A stretch of 64,000 bases of DNA. Source: Shimia sp965227725. Lineage in GTDB: Bacteria > Pseudomonadota > Alphaproteobacteria > Rhodobacterales > Rhodobacteraceae. The notes beneath the pieces were generated by a model. It was not told the origin of the DNA. It ran no database searches and saw only the letters and a program-made list of their open reading frames with translations. The stretch is from NCBI RefSeq assembly GCF_965227725.1, contig NZ_CBDDGH010000001.1:434001-498000 (forward strand). Reading direction: 5' to 3'. Of the stretch, positions 50,299 through 59,164 are shown piece after piece (the first letter of the stretch is position 1; every line of letters begins with the position of its first letter). Made by a program: the position numbers and the translations under genes.

Positions 50299-50915
50299 TT
50301 TGGCAAGAACAGGTAATTTCCCAGGTTCCCCCGTTGCACCCAAACAATGAGGGTAGGTATGGCTTGATCGCTGTCTTCTGACACGATGCTCAAAACACGA
50401 TCATTTTCAAACGCGCCATTCATGCTGACGAAACAATTGAACTCTCCATTGTCAAACGCCTTGCTGGCGGAAGGTTCTCCAGAAAGGGAGCTTGACGTTG
50501 ATGTTCTATAGGTCTCCAGGCAACTTGAGAGGGCTTCTCTGGATTCCAAAAGAATTTTTTCCATTTCGTCGATAACCGAGTCTGGCCCTGCGGCCACCAA
50601 CAGAGCTGCAAACGCGTCTATTGGTACGCTGTCCACTCCTTGACTGATCCCCACGAAAGTATCGGCGTTGTTTGGAAAGAGGCGCTCGAGTGCTGCATCA
50701 AGTTCCTCCTGCGGAGGGCTATCAGCTTTGTAGTTATTAACCGAAAAAGTACACAGCTTCTTGTCTTCGTCATCTACAATATTGACTATCGATCTAGGTG
50801 ATACTCCTAGTCTTGTATCTTCATCTGTAGCTTCGCATTCGTATACCTTCGCCATGGTTGCGTTGGCCGCGAAGAGCAAACACAAACTGGTAGCAGCAGA
50901 AAAACAAGTGTTCAT
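50295..50915 (-). CDS. secreted protein of unknown function (206 aa)
   Basis: Signal peptide NTCFSAATSLCLLFAANATMAKVYECEATDED. The mature part contains beta-like stretches at its start (YECEATDEDTRLGVSPRSIVNIVDDEDKKLCTFSV) and a later INS-like acidic region, with no motif known to me. Coupled to the next gene downstream (stop/start overlap), so the two are probably one operon. Confidence 0.6.
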   Translation of the reverse strand: MNTCFSAATSLCLLFAANATMAKVYECEATDEDTRLGVSPRSIVNIVDDEDKKLCTFSVNNYKADSPPQEELDAALERLFPNNADTFVGISQGVDSVPIDAFAALLVAAGPDSVIDEMEKILLESREALSSCLETYRTSTSSSLSGEPSASKAFDNGEFNCFVSMNGAFENDRVLSIVSEDSDQAIPTLIVWVQRGNLGNYLFLPK

Positions 50916-51292
50916 AAATCAATCCCCACAGAGTGTGCTCAGAAAATTTCGCCAGTCAGGAAGCGAAACCCGAATGAATCCCATTCTGCAGCAATTCGAT
51001 CGCAATCAACAAGCGTTTGAGCGCTCGTCTAGCTCCGGCGCCCCAAATTGAGCACCACTATTGCCATTTGGTATAGGTGTACGCGTCATTCCGGTACGCT
51101 GTTCCTAAGGCCCGGGTTCGTATGCGGAACATGAAGCGCTCCGAAAAACTGCCCAGACCGGTCATTGTAGCGACAGGGGCGTGCAATGACGCGGAACTGC
51201 AAAGCCGGCATTCGCACTTCCACAGTGGCGAAATTTCGAAAACCCCCGAGAACAACCTTTTAGAACAACCTCGGCGCGCATACTTTGACTGC
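50916..51292. other. intergenic region with repeat, no gene seen
   Basis: 377 bp between the divergent secreted-protein and DUF3800 genes. It contains a diverged copy of the interspersed repeat at 51191-51215 (GCGGAACTGCAAAGCCGGC followed by ATTCGC). A frame leading into the DUF3800 gene from 51077 crosses the repeat and is therefore not taken as coding. Confidence 0.5.
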
Positions 51293-52066
51293 ATGGCTTA
51301 CTTTTACTTAGACGACAGTAAACATCATCGTGTTGTTTTTTCTCTGGCTGCATTTGTAATCTGCGACACTGATCCGACAGAGCCTCTCAGCACTGTCTTT
51401 CGGAAACATGGATATGATCCCAAAGAGTTTGAGTACAAATCTTCGGCAAAAATGGCGGGAGACCGACAGATTCAAGGCTTAAGAGCTGACTTAAAGTCGT
51501 TCATTGGAAGGCAATGCAAAATTGCTGTTTGCGTTGTGGACGGAGACAAAAGGCTGGGACCTGCGGCACTCAGGCTACTGAGCTCTGCTTTGTCTCATCC
51601 CAGTCTTGAAGGGCAGTCACACAAGGTATTTTTTGACCAGGGACTGCTCCAATCAACTAAAGCTGCGGGTGGCTTGGTTGAAAGAGAATCCGCCCATGGA
51701 TGCTGCGAATTCCATTTCGAGCAAGACTCACGAATGCACTTAGGCATTCAGTTAGCTGATATTGTTGCACATACTTGTAGCACAATGCTGCTTGAGACGC
51801 TCGGCGAGGTGACCAAGAAAGTGGTTCTCGATATGCCTGAAGACAGCGTCTATGATGGCCTAGAGGTCGAACTCGGTTTTGAGATGTGGGCGGGTATTCG
51901 TTACGCCTTCTTGGCCAAGAACAAACAAAACCCAATAGACGACTTCGATCTAGCAAATGTCGACGTCTACCCTTGGGGCTTGTTCATCGATGATAGTGCA
52001 GGAGAACGAATTTCTAACGCCGCCATGGAGCGATTTGGCGAGAATTATCTTGGCTGCATCCATTGA
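51293..52066 (+). CDS. DUF3800-like protein (257 aa)
   Basis: The start MAYFYLDDSKHHRVVFSLAAFVICD places the DUF3800 motif (Y-hydrophobic-D-D/E-S) at the N-terminus, as in the family; the ORF upstream of this ATG crosses a repeat. A conserved C-terminal region MHLGIQLADIVAHTCSTMLLE carries the QLADxxA segment of DUF3800. The family has an RNase H-like fold and frequently lies in defence or mobile regions; its activity is not established. A second member is at 54374. Confidence 0.78.
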   Translation: MAYFYLDDSKHHRVVFSLAAFVICDTDPTEPLSTVFRKHGYDPKEFEYKSSAKMAGDRQIQGLRADLKSFIGRQCKIAVCVVDGDKRLGPAALRLLSSALSHPSLEGQSHKVFFDQGLLQSTKAAGGLVERESAHGCCEFHFEQDSRMHLGIQLADIVAHTCSTMLLETLGEVTKKVVLDMPEDSVYDGLEVELGFEMWAGIRYAFLAKNKQNPIDDFDLANVDVYPWGLFIDDSAGERISNAAMERFGENYLGCIH

Positions 52067-52100
52067 CGGCCCACAGCCGCCGTTCACTGACTGGTGGGGT

Positions 52101-52137
52101 TGCTGCGGTCGCAGCCCGCTTTGCCGTCATTCGCTGC
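52101..52137 (+). repeat. interspersed intergenic repeat, copy b
   Basis: TGCTGCGGTCGCAGCCCGC, a short variable part, then GTCATTCGCTGC, 34 bp after the DUF3800 stop. Shares GCAGCCCGC and CATTCGCTGC with copy a. Confidence 0.6.
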
Positions 52138-52271
52138 GAGCGCGAAACCAAGTTAGGTTTGGGGTCGGATGTTCAGATGGCGCTGACAGTTGAATGGTGT
52201 TCCTTGCGTTGGCACAAACCCGACGTCCACCAAAAGCACCTAGCAAGAAGTTCCCTCTTGTCGTTCTGCGA

Positions 52272-52892
52272 TCAGCTTTTGGGGAACACTTCTAATTTCG
52301 TCCATGCGGGATAAGCGACCGTTGGCAGAGTATCGTTGAATAGTTCCCCGCTACCCACAAAAAATGTTCCGGTGATCAGATACTCTTGGTTTCCGGCATT
52401 CTCTTGAATCAAACCAGCATTAAGTACATCTCCAGATAGTCCAAGAAACTCTTGTTGATCACACGAGTTGGCGACGATTGGAACATCAAAGACTATGAAA
52501 CTGGGCTCCGAATGATCAAGATTGATCGGAACGTCAGACACACCTTCGCCATCGTCACACATTGCCCATCTTGAGTCCAAGGTATCGACAGCCCAATCAA
52601 TCCTGAGCTCTAGTGCGATCACACCTCCGGAATGCTTTCCAATTTCTGCAAGCGCTGACTTGTTGTCTACTACGCAACTTGCATCATACAAAACCGGACA
52701 AAGGCGCCCAGTAACAATTGGTCGACCGAACGGATCCAATTTTTGTTCGTCCTCAGTCTCCGGGAAAGCCAATTTCCAAAGAAATGTAGTTGTTCCGGTA
52801 ACAGTGGATACACCACCGCCTAAGCCCCCAATCAGGACAAGGGCAAGTGCAATAGGATGTCTCTCCATCCAAGCAAGAAACTCTTTTAACAT
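52272..52892 (-). CDS. membrane-anchored protein of unknown function (206 aa)
   Basis: The N-terminus FLAWMERHPIALALVLIGGLGGGVSTVTGTTTFLW is a single transmembrane segment. The outside part is acidic and contains four Cys (GRLCPVLYDASCVVD, WAMCDDGEG, ANSCDQQEF), which may form disulphides. It resembles the anchored orphan at 49765 in plan. No family recognised. Confidence 0.6.
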   Translation of the reverse strand: MLKEFLAWMERHPIALALVLIGGLGGGVSTVTGTTTFLWKLAFPETEDEQKLDPFGRPIVTGRLCPVLYDASCVVDNKSALAEIGKHSGGVIALELRIDWAVDTLDSRWAMCDDGEGVSDVPINLDHSEPSFIVFDVPIVANSCDQQEFLGLSGDVLNAGLIQENAGNQEYLITGTFFVGSGELFNDTLPTVAYPAWTKLEVFPKS

Positions 52893-53053
52893 GGCTCTCC
52901 AAGGTGAATGCCGACGTTGCCATTTAGTATACTGGTGTGATCATCTATTTTCTCTATAGTTGTATCCACGCGATACCAAGGCAAGATGATTTTTCTAATA
53001 CTGCGCCGCCAGTTTGCAGCGGCAACTCCATTTTTTCTGAAGCGAGATTTCTT

Positions 53054-54106
53054 ATGGCTGATCTGAAGATAGCTACATGGAATGTCTTTCAATATGCAAA
53101 AGTTGGGACCTATTGGTACGATCTCGACGAGTCGAAAGACTACGAGGACGATCAATGGGCTGCCAAGCACGTTTGGATGAAGGAGATTATCGGCCAAATG
53201 AATGCCGACATTATCGGTTTTCAGGAAATTTTTAGTGTCGATGAATTCAAAGCCTTCATGAACGAGCAAGGCTATCCTCATGTTGCTGTTGTAGATGATC
53301 CAGCTATCGATCCGTCTGACAGCCGGATATTTGTGGGCCCGGTTACGGCGATCGCCTCACGGTACCCTTTTATCAGTAAACCCACAGCGCTGGCCTATCC
53401 TCAAGAACTCAGAGAAAATACGCAACTCCAAGACGATTATGACTTTAGGCGTTCGGTTGTACGTGCCGAGATTGACACTCCCCAAATGGGAAGTCTTGTT
53501 GTTTATGTCTGCCATTTCAAGTCAAAGGGGACGTTTGTCGATGGTGACGAAATTGCCAAATATGAGAGCTGGAAAGAGCGGTTTCGAGAACATCTTCGTG
53601 CGCGTGCAACCAACGATGCAGACCAGCTCATTCGGCGTAGCGGGGAAGCGGCCGGTGTATACCTAGCAGCCATGGAAGAATTGGTCAGCGACAAGAACCG
53701 GCCACTTGTCGTTGTCGGTGACTTCAATGATGACGAGGCGTCGACAACACTTCGAATCCTGACACAACAGGAGCGTGTGCATAACATTGCTCGCAAGAGG
53801 CGTAGTAGTATTGAAAGTAAGGCAGACAGAGCCTGGAATTTTACTTGGCAACTCTATGATAGCTATGGCTTGGTGCCAAATCAGAGCCCCGCAACAAGGC
53901 CTGTAACCCACGCGGGTGGCTGGAACTATGACGCAGCAACTTTGGATTTTATCTTGGTATCAAATGGGCTGAATCCCAAAAACCCCGGACGTGTCGCAGA
54001 GGTAACCGCAGTTGATTTCTACTCAGATCACTTTGAAGACCTCGATAAACTACTGACAACTGATCATGCGCCAGTCTGCGTAACCATCTCACCGTTGACT
54101 TCTTGA
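53054..54106 (+). CDS. endonuclease/exonuclease/phosphatase-family protein (350 aa)
   Basis: The start MADLKIATWNVFQYAKVG is taken because the EEP fold begins with IATWN; the upstream frame to 52937 has no ribosome site. Motifs: IGFQEIFS (Glu), FVGPVTAIASRYPF, VVYVCHFKSKG, LVVVGDFNDDEAST (GDFN) and LLTTDHAPVCVTI (SDH-like DH). Metal-dependent phosphodiester cleavage (DNA, lipid or inositol phosphate) is expected; the substrate is open. Confidence 0.85.
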   Translation: MADLKIATWNVFQYAKVGTYWYDLDESKDYEDDQWAAKHVWMKEIIGQMNADIIGFQEIFSVDEFKAFMNEQGYPHVAVVDDPAIDPSDSRIFVGPVTAIASRYPFISKPTALAYPQELRENTQLQDDYDFRRSVVRAEIDTPQMGSLVVYVCHFKSKGTFVDGDEIAKYESWKERFREHLRARATNDADQLIRRSGEAAGVYLAAMEELVSDKNRPLVVVGDFNDDEASTTLRILTQQERVHNIARKRRSSIESKADRAWNFTWQLYDSYGLVPNQSPATRPVTHAGGWNYDAATLDFILVSNGLNPKNPGRVAEVTAVDFYSDHFEDLDKLLTTDHAPVCVTISPLTS

Positions 54107-54187
54107 CCAGCGAAACCAGCGCTCACAGCACAAAATGAGATAGCGAGGTTCGGCTCTGGGCTGCCATTGAACATCGCATTCCAATAT

Positions 54188-54221
54188 TGCAGCCGCGACC
54201 CATGTTGCAGACGTTCGCTGC
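54188..54221 (+). repeat. interspersed intergenic repeat, copy c
   Basis: TGCAGCCGCGACCCATG, a short variable part and GCAGACGTTCGCTGC. Lies between the EEP gene and the second DUF3800 gene. Confidence 0.6.
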
Positions 54222-54373
54222 CAGTGCAAAAAAAGAGGTTGCAGCAGACAGTTGTCCTGACGGCGATTTTTATCTGTCATGGACCATTGGGGTTGGCGGC
54301 AGTACAATGGTTCTCTTGAAAAGGACCCAAGCAATGTGCAGGTCAGAATGCGATCCCTTAGTTGAATTTGAGA

Positions 54374-55453
54374 ATGTCTCTACGAACCATTTACTTCGAT
54401 GAATCTGGCTTTACGGGCTATAACCTCTTGGACCCGGACCAGCCCGTTTTCTCGGTGGCCAGTGCAGATATTGAGGAGGCGCGCGCCACCGAGATTCTGC
54501 GTTCGTCGTTTCCAAACAACCGCGCAGATGAGTACCATTTCACACGCATTTGGAAGTCAAAGCGTCAGAGAAATGGGCTCAGGAATTTTTGCAACCATCT
54601 TCACGAGGTGGCCGACACATCCTTCTGTTATGCGACGAACAAGCGGTTCGCTGTACTGACAAAGATCTTGGACTTTCTTGTCGAACCCGCGATCACCGAC
54701 GCAGGTTTTGATTTCTACGATGACGGATTCTGTTGGCGATACTCGAACTATGTACATTTCGGTCTGACGCAGTTTGCCCCGTCGGAATTCATGGATTGTC
54801 TCTTGGCCCACTACCAACAGTTTAGTCGCGACCCCACACGGGAAAACCTGTCGACGCTTCAGTTTCGCCTGAGGATGATGGCGAATAGCGTAGACGAACG
54901 TATTCAAGTCTTTCTTGATCAAATGGCCATGGGAGCAGAACTCTTCGAGAAATATACAGGTCTCGATGATTTTCGTAGTTCTAACAACATTCAGACAAGT
55001 ACGATGATCGCGGTGATCGGCCATTGGCGTCAGGCACATCCCGAAGACTTCGCCGTAGTTCATGATGCTTCATCGGCGTTCCTGAGAGATCGAGCGATGT
55101 GGGAAGCTATAACCGCCGCGGACAACGCTGAGGTCGAACTGAAAGCTGGGGATGGTAGTTTCGTATCGCATCCTTTGCGGGTAGTTTCGACCGAGGCAAT
55201 AGACTCGCGCGAGAGCGCTTCGGTTCAGTTTTGCGATGTCTTGGCTGGTTTGACAGCAAAGCACTTCAACCCCAATCTTGATGACGACGAACGTAAATTC
55301 ATGAACGAACTTATAGAGGAAGGCCTCGGAAATATCTCATCCAATAGGTTGGTGCCCACTGGGGAGTTCCCCATCCGATTTCCTCCGAAAAGATTGGATG
55401 GTCCTGATGTCATTGACCAGATGGCAGATATGCTTTCAGGGCGGCTGGGTTAA
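54374..55453 (+). CDS. DUF3800 protein (359 aa)
   Basis: The start MSLRTIYFDESGFTGYNLLDPDQPVFSVASADI has the DUF3800 motif YxDESG. Further blocks: RADEYHFTRIWKS, YDDGFCWRYSNYVHFG, and a C-terminal ASVQFCDVLAGLTAKHF (the QxADVxxG region). Longer than the first copy at 51293 and only distantly similar. Family members occur in defence and mobile gene clusters; the RNase H-like fold suggests nucleic-acid handling. Confidence 0.82.
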   Translation: MSLRTIYFDESGFTGYNLLDPDQPVFSVASADIEEARATEILRSSFPNNRADEYHFTRIWKSKRQRNGLRNFCNHLHEVADTSFCYATNKRFAVLTKILDFLVEPAITDAGFDFYDDGFCWRYSNYVHFGLTQFAPSEFMDCLLAHYQQFSRDPTRENLSTLQFRLRMMANSVDERIQVFLDQMAMGAELFEKYTGLDDFRSSNNIQTSTMIAVIGHWRQAHPEDFAVVHDASSAFLRDRAMWEAITAADNAEVELKAGDGSFVSHPLRVVSTEAIDSRESASVQFCDVLAGLTAKHFNPNLDDDERKFMNELIEEGLGNISSNRLVPTGEFPIRFPPKRLDGPDVIDQMADMLSGRLG

Positions 55454-55519
55454 CGCTTGGGAATCAAGATGCAAACCTAGAATGAGCCGCACTAGAGAGA
55501 GCTAAATACCGTTTGACAG

Positions 55520-55915
55520 CTATCTATCAAACCGCCCTTTAGGTTCTCCTAGTCGGGAAGGAAGGGGTCGCAGCTTGTGTTTGGCATTTGCCTTGGGCTT
55601 CTCAGGCGGGAGGGCCTCAACCTTTCGGCCGAGTTCAGTGATGCGATAGCCAAGAGTCCCGAACCATTTGTTGACGCCCGCCTCAAGCATCCTCCAACCT
55701 TCAAGATCCGAAAGCGTTTGATTATCGATACCGGGCGACAGCTTGTTGCGCAGTACAAAGACCAACTCCCCATCATTGCGAGAATCCTCGTAGTCGCATT
55801 CTTCGCGCAGCTTTCGGAGAGCGTCGTAGTGTCGCTTGTTGAGGCCGTGGTTCATTAATAGGCTTGCCACATTTTGAGATTGAATGCCACAAACCAACAG
55901 TAATGGATTGAACAT
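55520..55915 (-). CDS. hypothetical protein (131 aa) next to the Argonaute gene
   Basis: The start is placed at MFNPLLLVCGIQSQNVASLL; other ATGs in frame are at 55981 and 55855, so the N-terminus is uncertain. A helical segment NKRHYDALRKLREECDYEDSRNDGELVFVLRNKLSPGID is followed by KWFGTLGYRITELGRKVEALPPEKPKANAKHK. No recognised domain. Located 140 bp downstream of the pAgo stop on the same strand, so it may belong to the same operon. Confidence 0.45.
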   Translation of the reverse strand: MFNPLLLVCGIQSQNVASLLMNHGLNKRHYDALRKLREECDYEDSRNDGELVFVLRNKLSPGIDNQTLSDLEGWRMLEAGVNKWFGTLGYRITELGRKVEALPPEKPKANAKHKLRPLPSRLGEPKGRFDR

Positions 55916-56053
55916 CCGCTGAAAACTCACGCGGAGGGCAAACATGCTCAATTGTCGATCCGGCCCCAGAGTGACATTCAAGCGCCAACTGCGATACCGC
56001 TATTGATGTCCGATTCCCGTGCAAGCGCAACGAATGCAAAACCCCAATCAATG

Positions 56054-57460
56054 CTACATATAGTAGCTGTAGCTCACTTGAGGACGTTCTTTCGGATCAA
56101 CGTACTTCATAATGTCCCCTATTTTGCTGGCACACTCGAGAGTAATGGGCAACCGTCCGTCAAGCTGAGTATTGTTCCAATTCATTTTGGTGAGTCCGAG
56201 GATCTCTTCGCAGAGGCTCTCCAATGACGAATCTTGGTCATAGGCCGTAATGCGGAGCGGGTTGGGCACGTACATACCTGGGTAGGTCTTGTAGAAGTCT
56301 ACAGTCCCGCGAGTATAAAGCACGCCATCGGACTCGGACATCGCCAGCAGAGTGCCACGTTTTGGGGGATAGTTTTTGTCTGCAAAGAGGCGAATGTCGG
56401 TACCAGTAATAGCAACGAAGTCACGCGAGCGGATCGACTTCTCCTCCAGTGCGCGACGGAACCCGACCTGCTCGCTCTCACGGAAGTGGCTCGACTTATG
56501 GATTACAACCCGAGCCGGCATATGCTGCAGAGCGCGGTCGTACTCCTCTAGCGCATCGCGAAGCAACTCGTAAGCTTGCTCTTCGGAGAGGTATGGGCGT
56601 CGATTCTTCTTGTCGATCGAAACCGGAGTCCCGCGCAGGATGATACCGTGGCCGAATTCATCGAAAACTTGCGCGAGGCTCGACGAAACAGTCTCCCCGT
56701 CGCGGCTCTTGTAAAACCCAATGCCGATATAGCAGGACGGAGGTTTCGCATTGTCCTCGACGAGCCGCCAAGGGATTGTGCGGTTTCCCTTGTAATAGAG
56801 TGCTGTCGCAAAGTTCCACGCCTTCGTTGCAGGGTCCTGCTGGTCACCCGAATTCTTGGTAATGAGGATAGTCTTCTCGCGAACGAGCTGCAACGGCGTG
56901 CCTAAATGCATGCACCGCGCCTTCAGGATACGCCGGAAGTTGTACTCGAGTTCATTATCAGCGGCCTCGCCCTCGGCCCTCGTGGTAACAGAGTCAAACA
57001 ACTCATTCGGTAGGACGCATACAATAACATCTACCGCTCTGTTTTCCGCAAGAAATCGGACCTGCTCATAGAAGAGGGCAACGGCCCGATCGATCCTAGT
57101 GGCACGGGTTTCGAGCTTCAGTGCGCTATTAATCTCCGACTTCTGCAAGGTGCGGGTGTACTGAGGCGAGTTGATAATGCGGGTCAGGAATCCATGATCT
57201 GGACTAATTCCGCCAAATCCACGGAAGAGGTTAGGCAGCTTGGATCCGGCCTTGCGTTCTAAACCGGCCCTGCATTTGGCAAGCCATTCGTCTAGCAGGT
57301 CGACCCCCTCGCCGCGACCGACAACACCGATCCTAAGTTCAGTGCGGCGCAACTCGTCGCGCTTATCATAAACCCCCATCTGTTCGATACCAGCACGAGG
57401 GCATATGTGTGTACCAGTGCCGAACTCTAATAGGGGTTCCGGAAGCGTCGTGAACCTCAT
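56054..57460 (-). CDS. short prokaryotic Argonaute (MID-PIWI, 468 aa), catalytically inactive
   Basis: The N-terminus EPLLEFGTGTHICPRAGIEQMGV is typical of short pAgos, which lack the N and PAZ domains. MID is about residues 90-235 (LKARCMHLGTPLQLVREKTI with the Gln of the 5'-phosphate pocket). PIWI runs from CYIGIGFYKSRDGETVSSS (residue 243) to the end. The catalytic tetrad is lost: GIGFY (no Asp), VVIHKSSHF (Asp replaced by Ser) and LPITLECASKIGDIMKY (no final Asp/His). Such pAgos sense guide-bound invader nucleic acid and switch on an APAZ-linked effector, here probably the upstream SMEK-APAZ-like gene. Start overlaps its stop (ATGA). Confidence 0.88.
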   Translation of the reverse strand: MRFTTLPEPLLEFGTGTHICPRAGIEQMGVYDKRDELRRTELRIGVVGRGEGVDLLDEWLAKCRAGLERKAGSKLPNLFRGFGGISPDHGFLTRIINSPQYTRTLQKSEINSALKLETRATRIDRAVALFYEQVRFLAENRAVDVIVCVLPNELFDSVTTRAEGEAADNELEYNFRRILKARCMHLGTPLQLVREKTILITKNSGDQQDPATKAWNFATALYYKGNRTIPWRLVEDNAKPPSCYIGIGFYKSRDGETVSSSLAQVFDEFGHGIILRGTPVSIDKKNRRPYLSEEQAYELLRDALEEYDRALQHMPARVVIHKSSHFRESEQVGFRRALEEKSIRSRDFVAITGTDIRLFADKNYPPKRGTLLAMSESDGVLYTRGTVDFYKTYPGMYVPNPLRITAYDQDSSLESLCEEILGLTKMNWNNTQLDGRLPITLECASKIGDIMKYVDPKERPQVSYSYYM

Positions 57461-57957
57461 GCCGCGACCTCATTTGAGCCGTCACCACTTACCTCAGCAT
57501 TTTCTTCCAATTCATCCACCAGAGCCTCCGCTTCAACAGTTTGATCGGTCTCAAACTGCACTAGTGACTGGTAGCCGATTATAGAGGCATCAGCGTTGCC
57601 CTCGCACAAGCTGGCGAGGAAGTAGGCCACGAAGCGAACTTGATCACGCACGGTTGAGTTGTGCTCGAGCCGCTTTTGTTTTGACAGAAGGTCCTCATGC
57701 CAGTTCGATCGCTTGTAGCCATTATACGAGTAGTACCAGCTTGGTACGATCTCCGCGTACCAAGCGTCTCCGATCTTAGTGAATGACAGCTCGAAGGACA
57801 TGTGTTGGTGATGCGCAACTTTGGTGGGGTCCTTCTTTTGCTGGACCACTTTGTACACTCGGCGCACCGATTTCTTCTTTCCGACCCAAGATTCCTTCCG
57901 CTCGGTTTGCCCTTGCTCATTTGGGCCGAAGAAGAAAAACCTGTCCTTAGAATGCAA
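57457..57957 (-). CDS. C-terminal APAZ-like half of the pAgo partner, behind an in-frame TGA
   Basis: 166 residues from a TTG without a clear ribosome site. It is in the same frame as the upstream SMEK gene: only TGA plus nine sense codons (ELLKPAGAK) separate them. The segment RFFFFGPNEQGQTERKESWVGKKKSVRRVYKV, then HMSFELSFTKIGDAWYAEIVPSWYYSYNG and LLSKQKRLEHNSTVRDQVRFVAYFL, follows the pattern of APAZ or effector C-termini (YYF..., R.V......HxxF...F...W...I.P.Y..). I infer that this is the second half of one broken effector gene. Confidence 0.75.
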   Translation of the reverse strand: MHSKDRFFFFGPNEQGQTERKESWVGKKKSVRRVYKVVQQKKDPTKVAHHQHMSFELSFTKIGDAWYAEIVPSWYYSYNGYKRSNWHEDLLSKQKRLEHNSTVRDQVRFVAYFLASLCEGNADASIIGYQSLVQFETDQTVEAEALVDELEENAEVSGDGSNEVAA

Positions 57958-57984
57958 CTTTGCGCCTGCGGGTTTTAAAAGCTC

Positions 57985-58899
57985 TCAGGTATGGGCGTGA
58001 AGAAGCTGTTTGAGAATGTTGACGTTATCCACTTCGGACGAGTCAGCAAGGTCCGCCACATCCAAGCGTTCAATCGAACCCGAGTCGACCGCAGCCGCCA
58101 GCCCGGTTCGCTCCATGTCTTCGAATGCGAAAAGCCTGCCATCGTGATACACCCAGGCATCAGTTTCAACCTCTTCCAATAACAGTGCCATCTTTATGGT
58201 CGACCGCCTGTTTCTTGATCGACCACCATAGTTCAGCTCGACTTTGGCCCTCGCAATGACCGCCTTGTCGTCAATTGTGAGATCAGCAACGTAGACAGCT
58301 TCCGGAAGCTCGATGGCCTGCAGGTTAGAAGTTATTGTGGTTGGCGCCTCTACGGTTTCTGCGTTAAAGCTGGTGAAGGCTTCGGCCTCGCCCAGAATAT
58401 GCTCGAACTCTCGCAAGATCCGCTCCTGCGCAGTTACACGCAATGCCGACACCTCCCTAAGAATATCGCCGAGGTCGATTATATGTTTCTTGCAGTTGAA
58501 GGAGAACTGGTCAGTCAGCAGCCCGTCTATCGCGGCTTGACTATAGGTAGATTGCTTTGGGGTCAGCATAAGGACGAAAAGTTCGTCGAAACTGTTATAG
58601 TAGGCTCGGTCCATGAACTGCTGAACTGTGGACTTTACCTTGTCGAGTGTTGTTGTCGAAGTCAGCTGGAAAGCTACCCGGTCGTGGTCGTCGCCAAGGT
58701 CGATCCCGGGGAAATTCTTAACCCTGCGATTCAGGTTGATAAGGTTAGGAAGATTGTAGGTCGCTTTTAGGATCGGAATGAACGCATCTTCAAGCGCCAA
58801 GTTTATGTCCGTACGCCCTTGGGCAGTCGCCAATTCTACCTGACGCTCCAGGCGACTCACCACTCCCCTCAATTTATTTTCAACCGCTAGCTGCTTCAT
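57985..58899 (-). CDS. SMEK-domain effector, N-terminal part (304 aa)
   Basis: The start MKQLAVENKLRGVVSRLERQ has GAGG and GCAGTGG upstream; an earlier ATG at 58947 is the alternative. Residues 1-100 match the SMEK-domain pattern (RTDINLALEDAFIPILKATYNLPNLINLNRRVKNFPGIDLGDDHDRVAFQLTSTTTLDKVKSTVQQF). The GIDLGD..VAFQLTST block may form a nuclease-like core, since SMEK is found as an effector domain with pAgos. Residues 240-304 (EEVETDAWVYHDGRLFAFEDMERTGLAAAVDSGSIERLD) start an APAZ-like region that breaks off at HAHT-TGA, with continuation in frame downstream. Confidence 0.8.
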   Translation of the reverse strand: MKQLAVENKLRGVVSRLERQVELATAQGRTDINLALEDAFIPILKATYNLPNLINLNRRVKNFPGIDLGDDHDRVAFQLTSTTTLDKVKSTVQQFMDRAYYNSFDELFVLMLTPKQSTYSQAAIDGLLTDQFSFNCKKHIIDLGDILREVSALRVTAQERILREFEHILGEAEAFTSFNAETVEAPTTITSNLQAIELPEAVYVADLTIDDKAVIARAKVELNYGGRSRNRRSTIKMALLLEEVETDAWVYHDGRLFAFEDMERTGLAAAVDSGSIERLDVADLADSSEVDNVNILKQLLHAHT

Positions 58900-59140
58900 C
58901 CACTGCCCTCTTTCCACCTTAATAGAGTGGGAACGAGACAAGATCATTTCAAGCCAATGGTGCGATCATCCGAACTGAGGCTGTTATTGTCTGGAGTTAT
59001 CTTTGCGGTGCCCCGTTGACACACAGCTTTTTGGCCATCGAGATTTGCGTTTGTTTATGAGGAACGTGTGGATCCTATTTTCATTTGGCCATCCTAAACG
59101 AATGTCCGCATTCGTGAGATGGCACTTAAGATGGAGCATC

Positions 59141-59164
59141 TGCAGCGAATGACCGCTCTCCGCC
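59141..59164 (-). repeat. interspersed intergenic repeat, copy e, split by the IS pair
   Basis: TGCAGCGAATGACCGCTCTCCGCC on the plus strand, that is GGTCATTCGCTGCA on the minus strand. It continues with CAAAGCCGCC after the tandem IS at 62245. The IS1182 pair therefore landed in a copy of this repeat, at CGCC. Confidence 0.55.
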
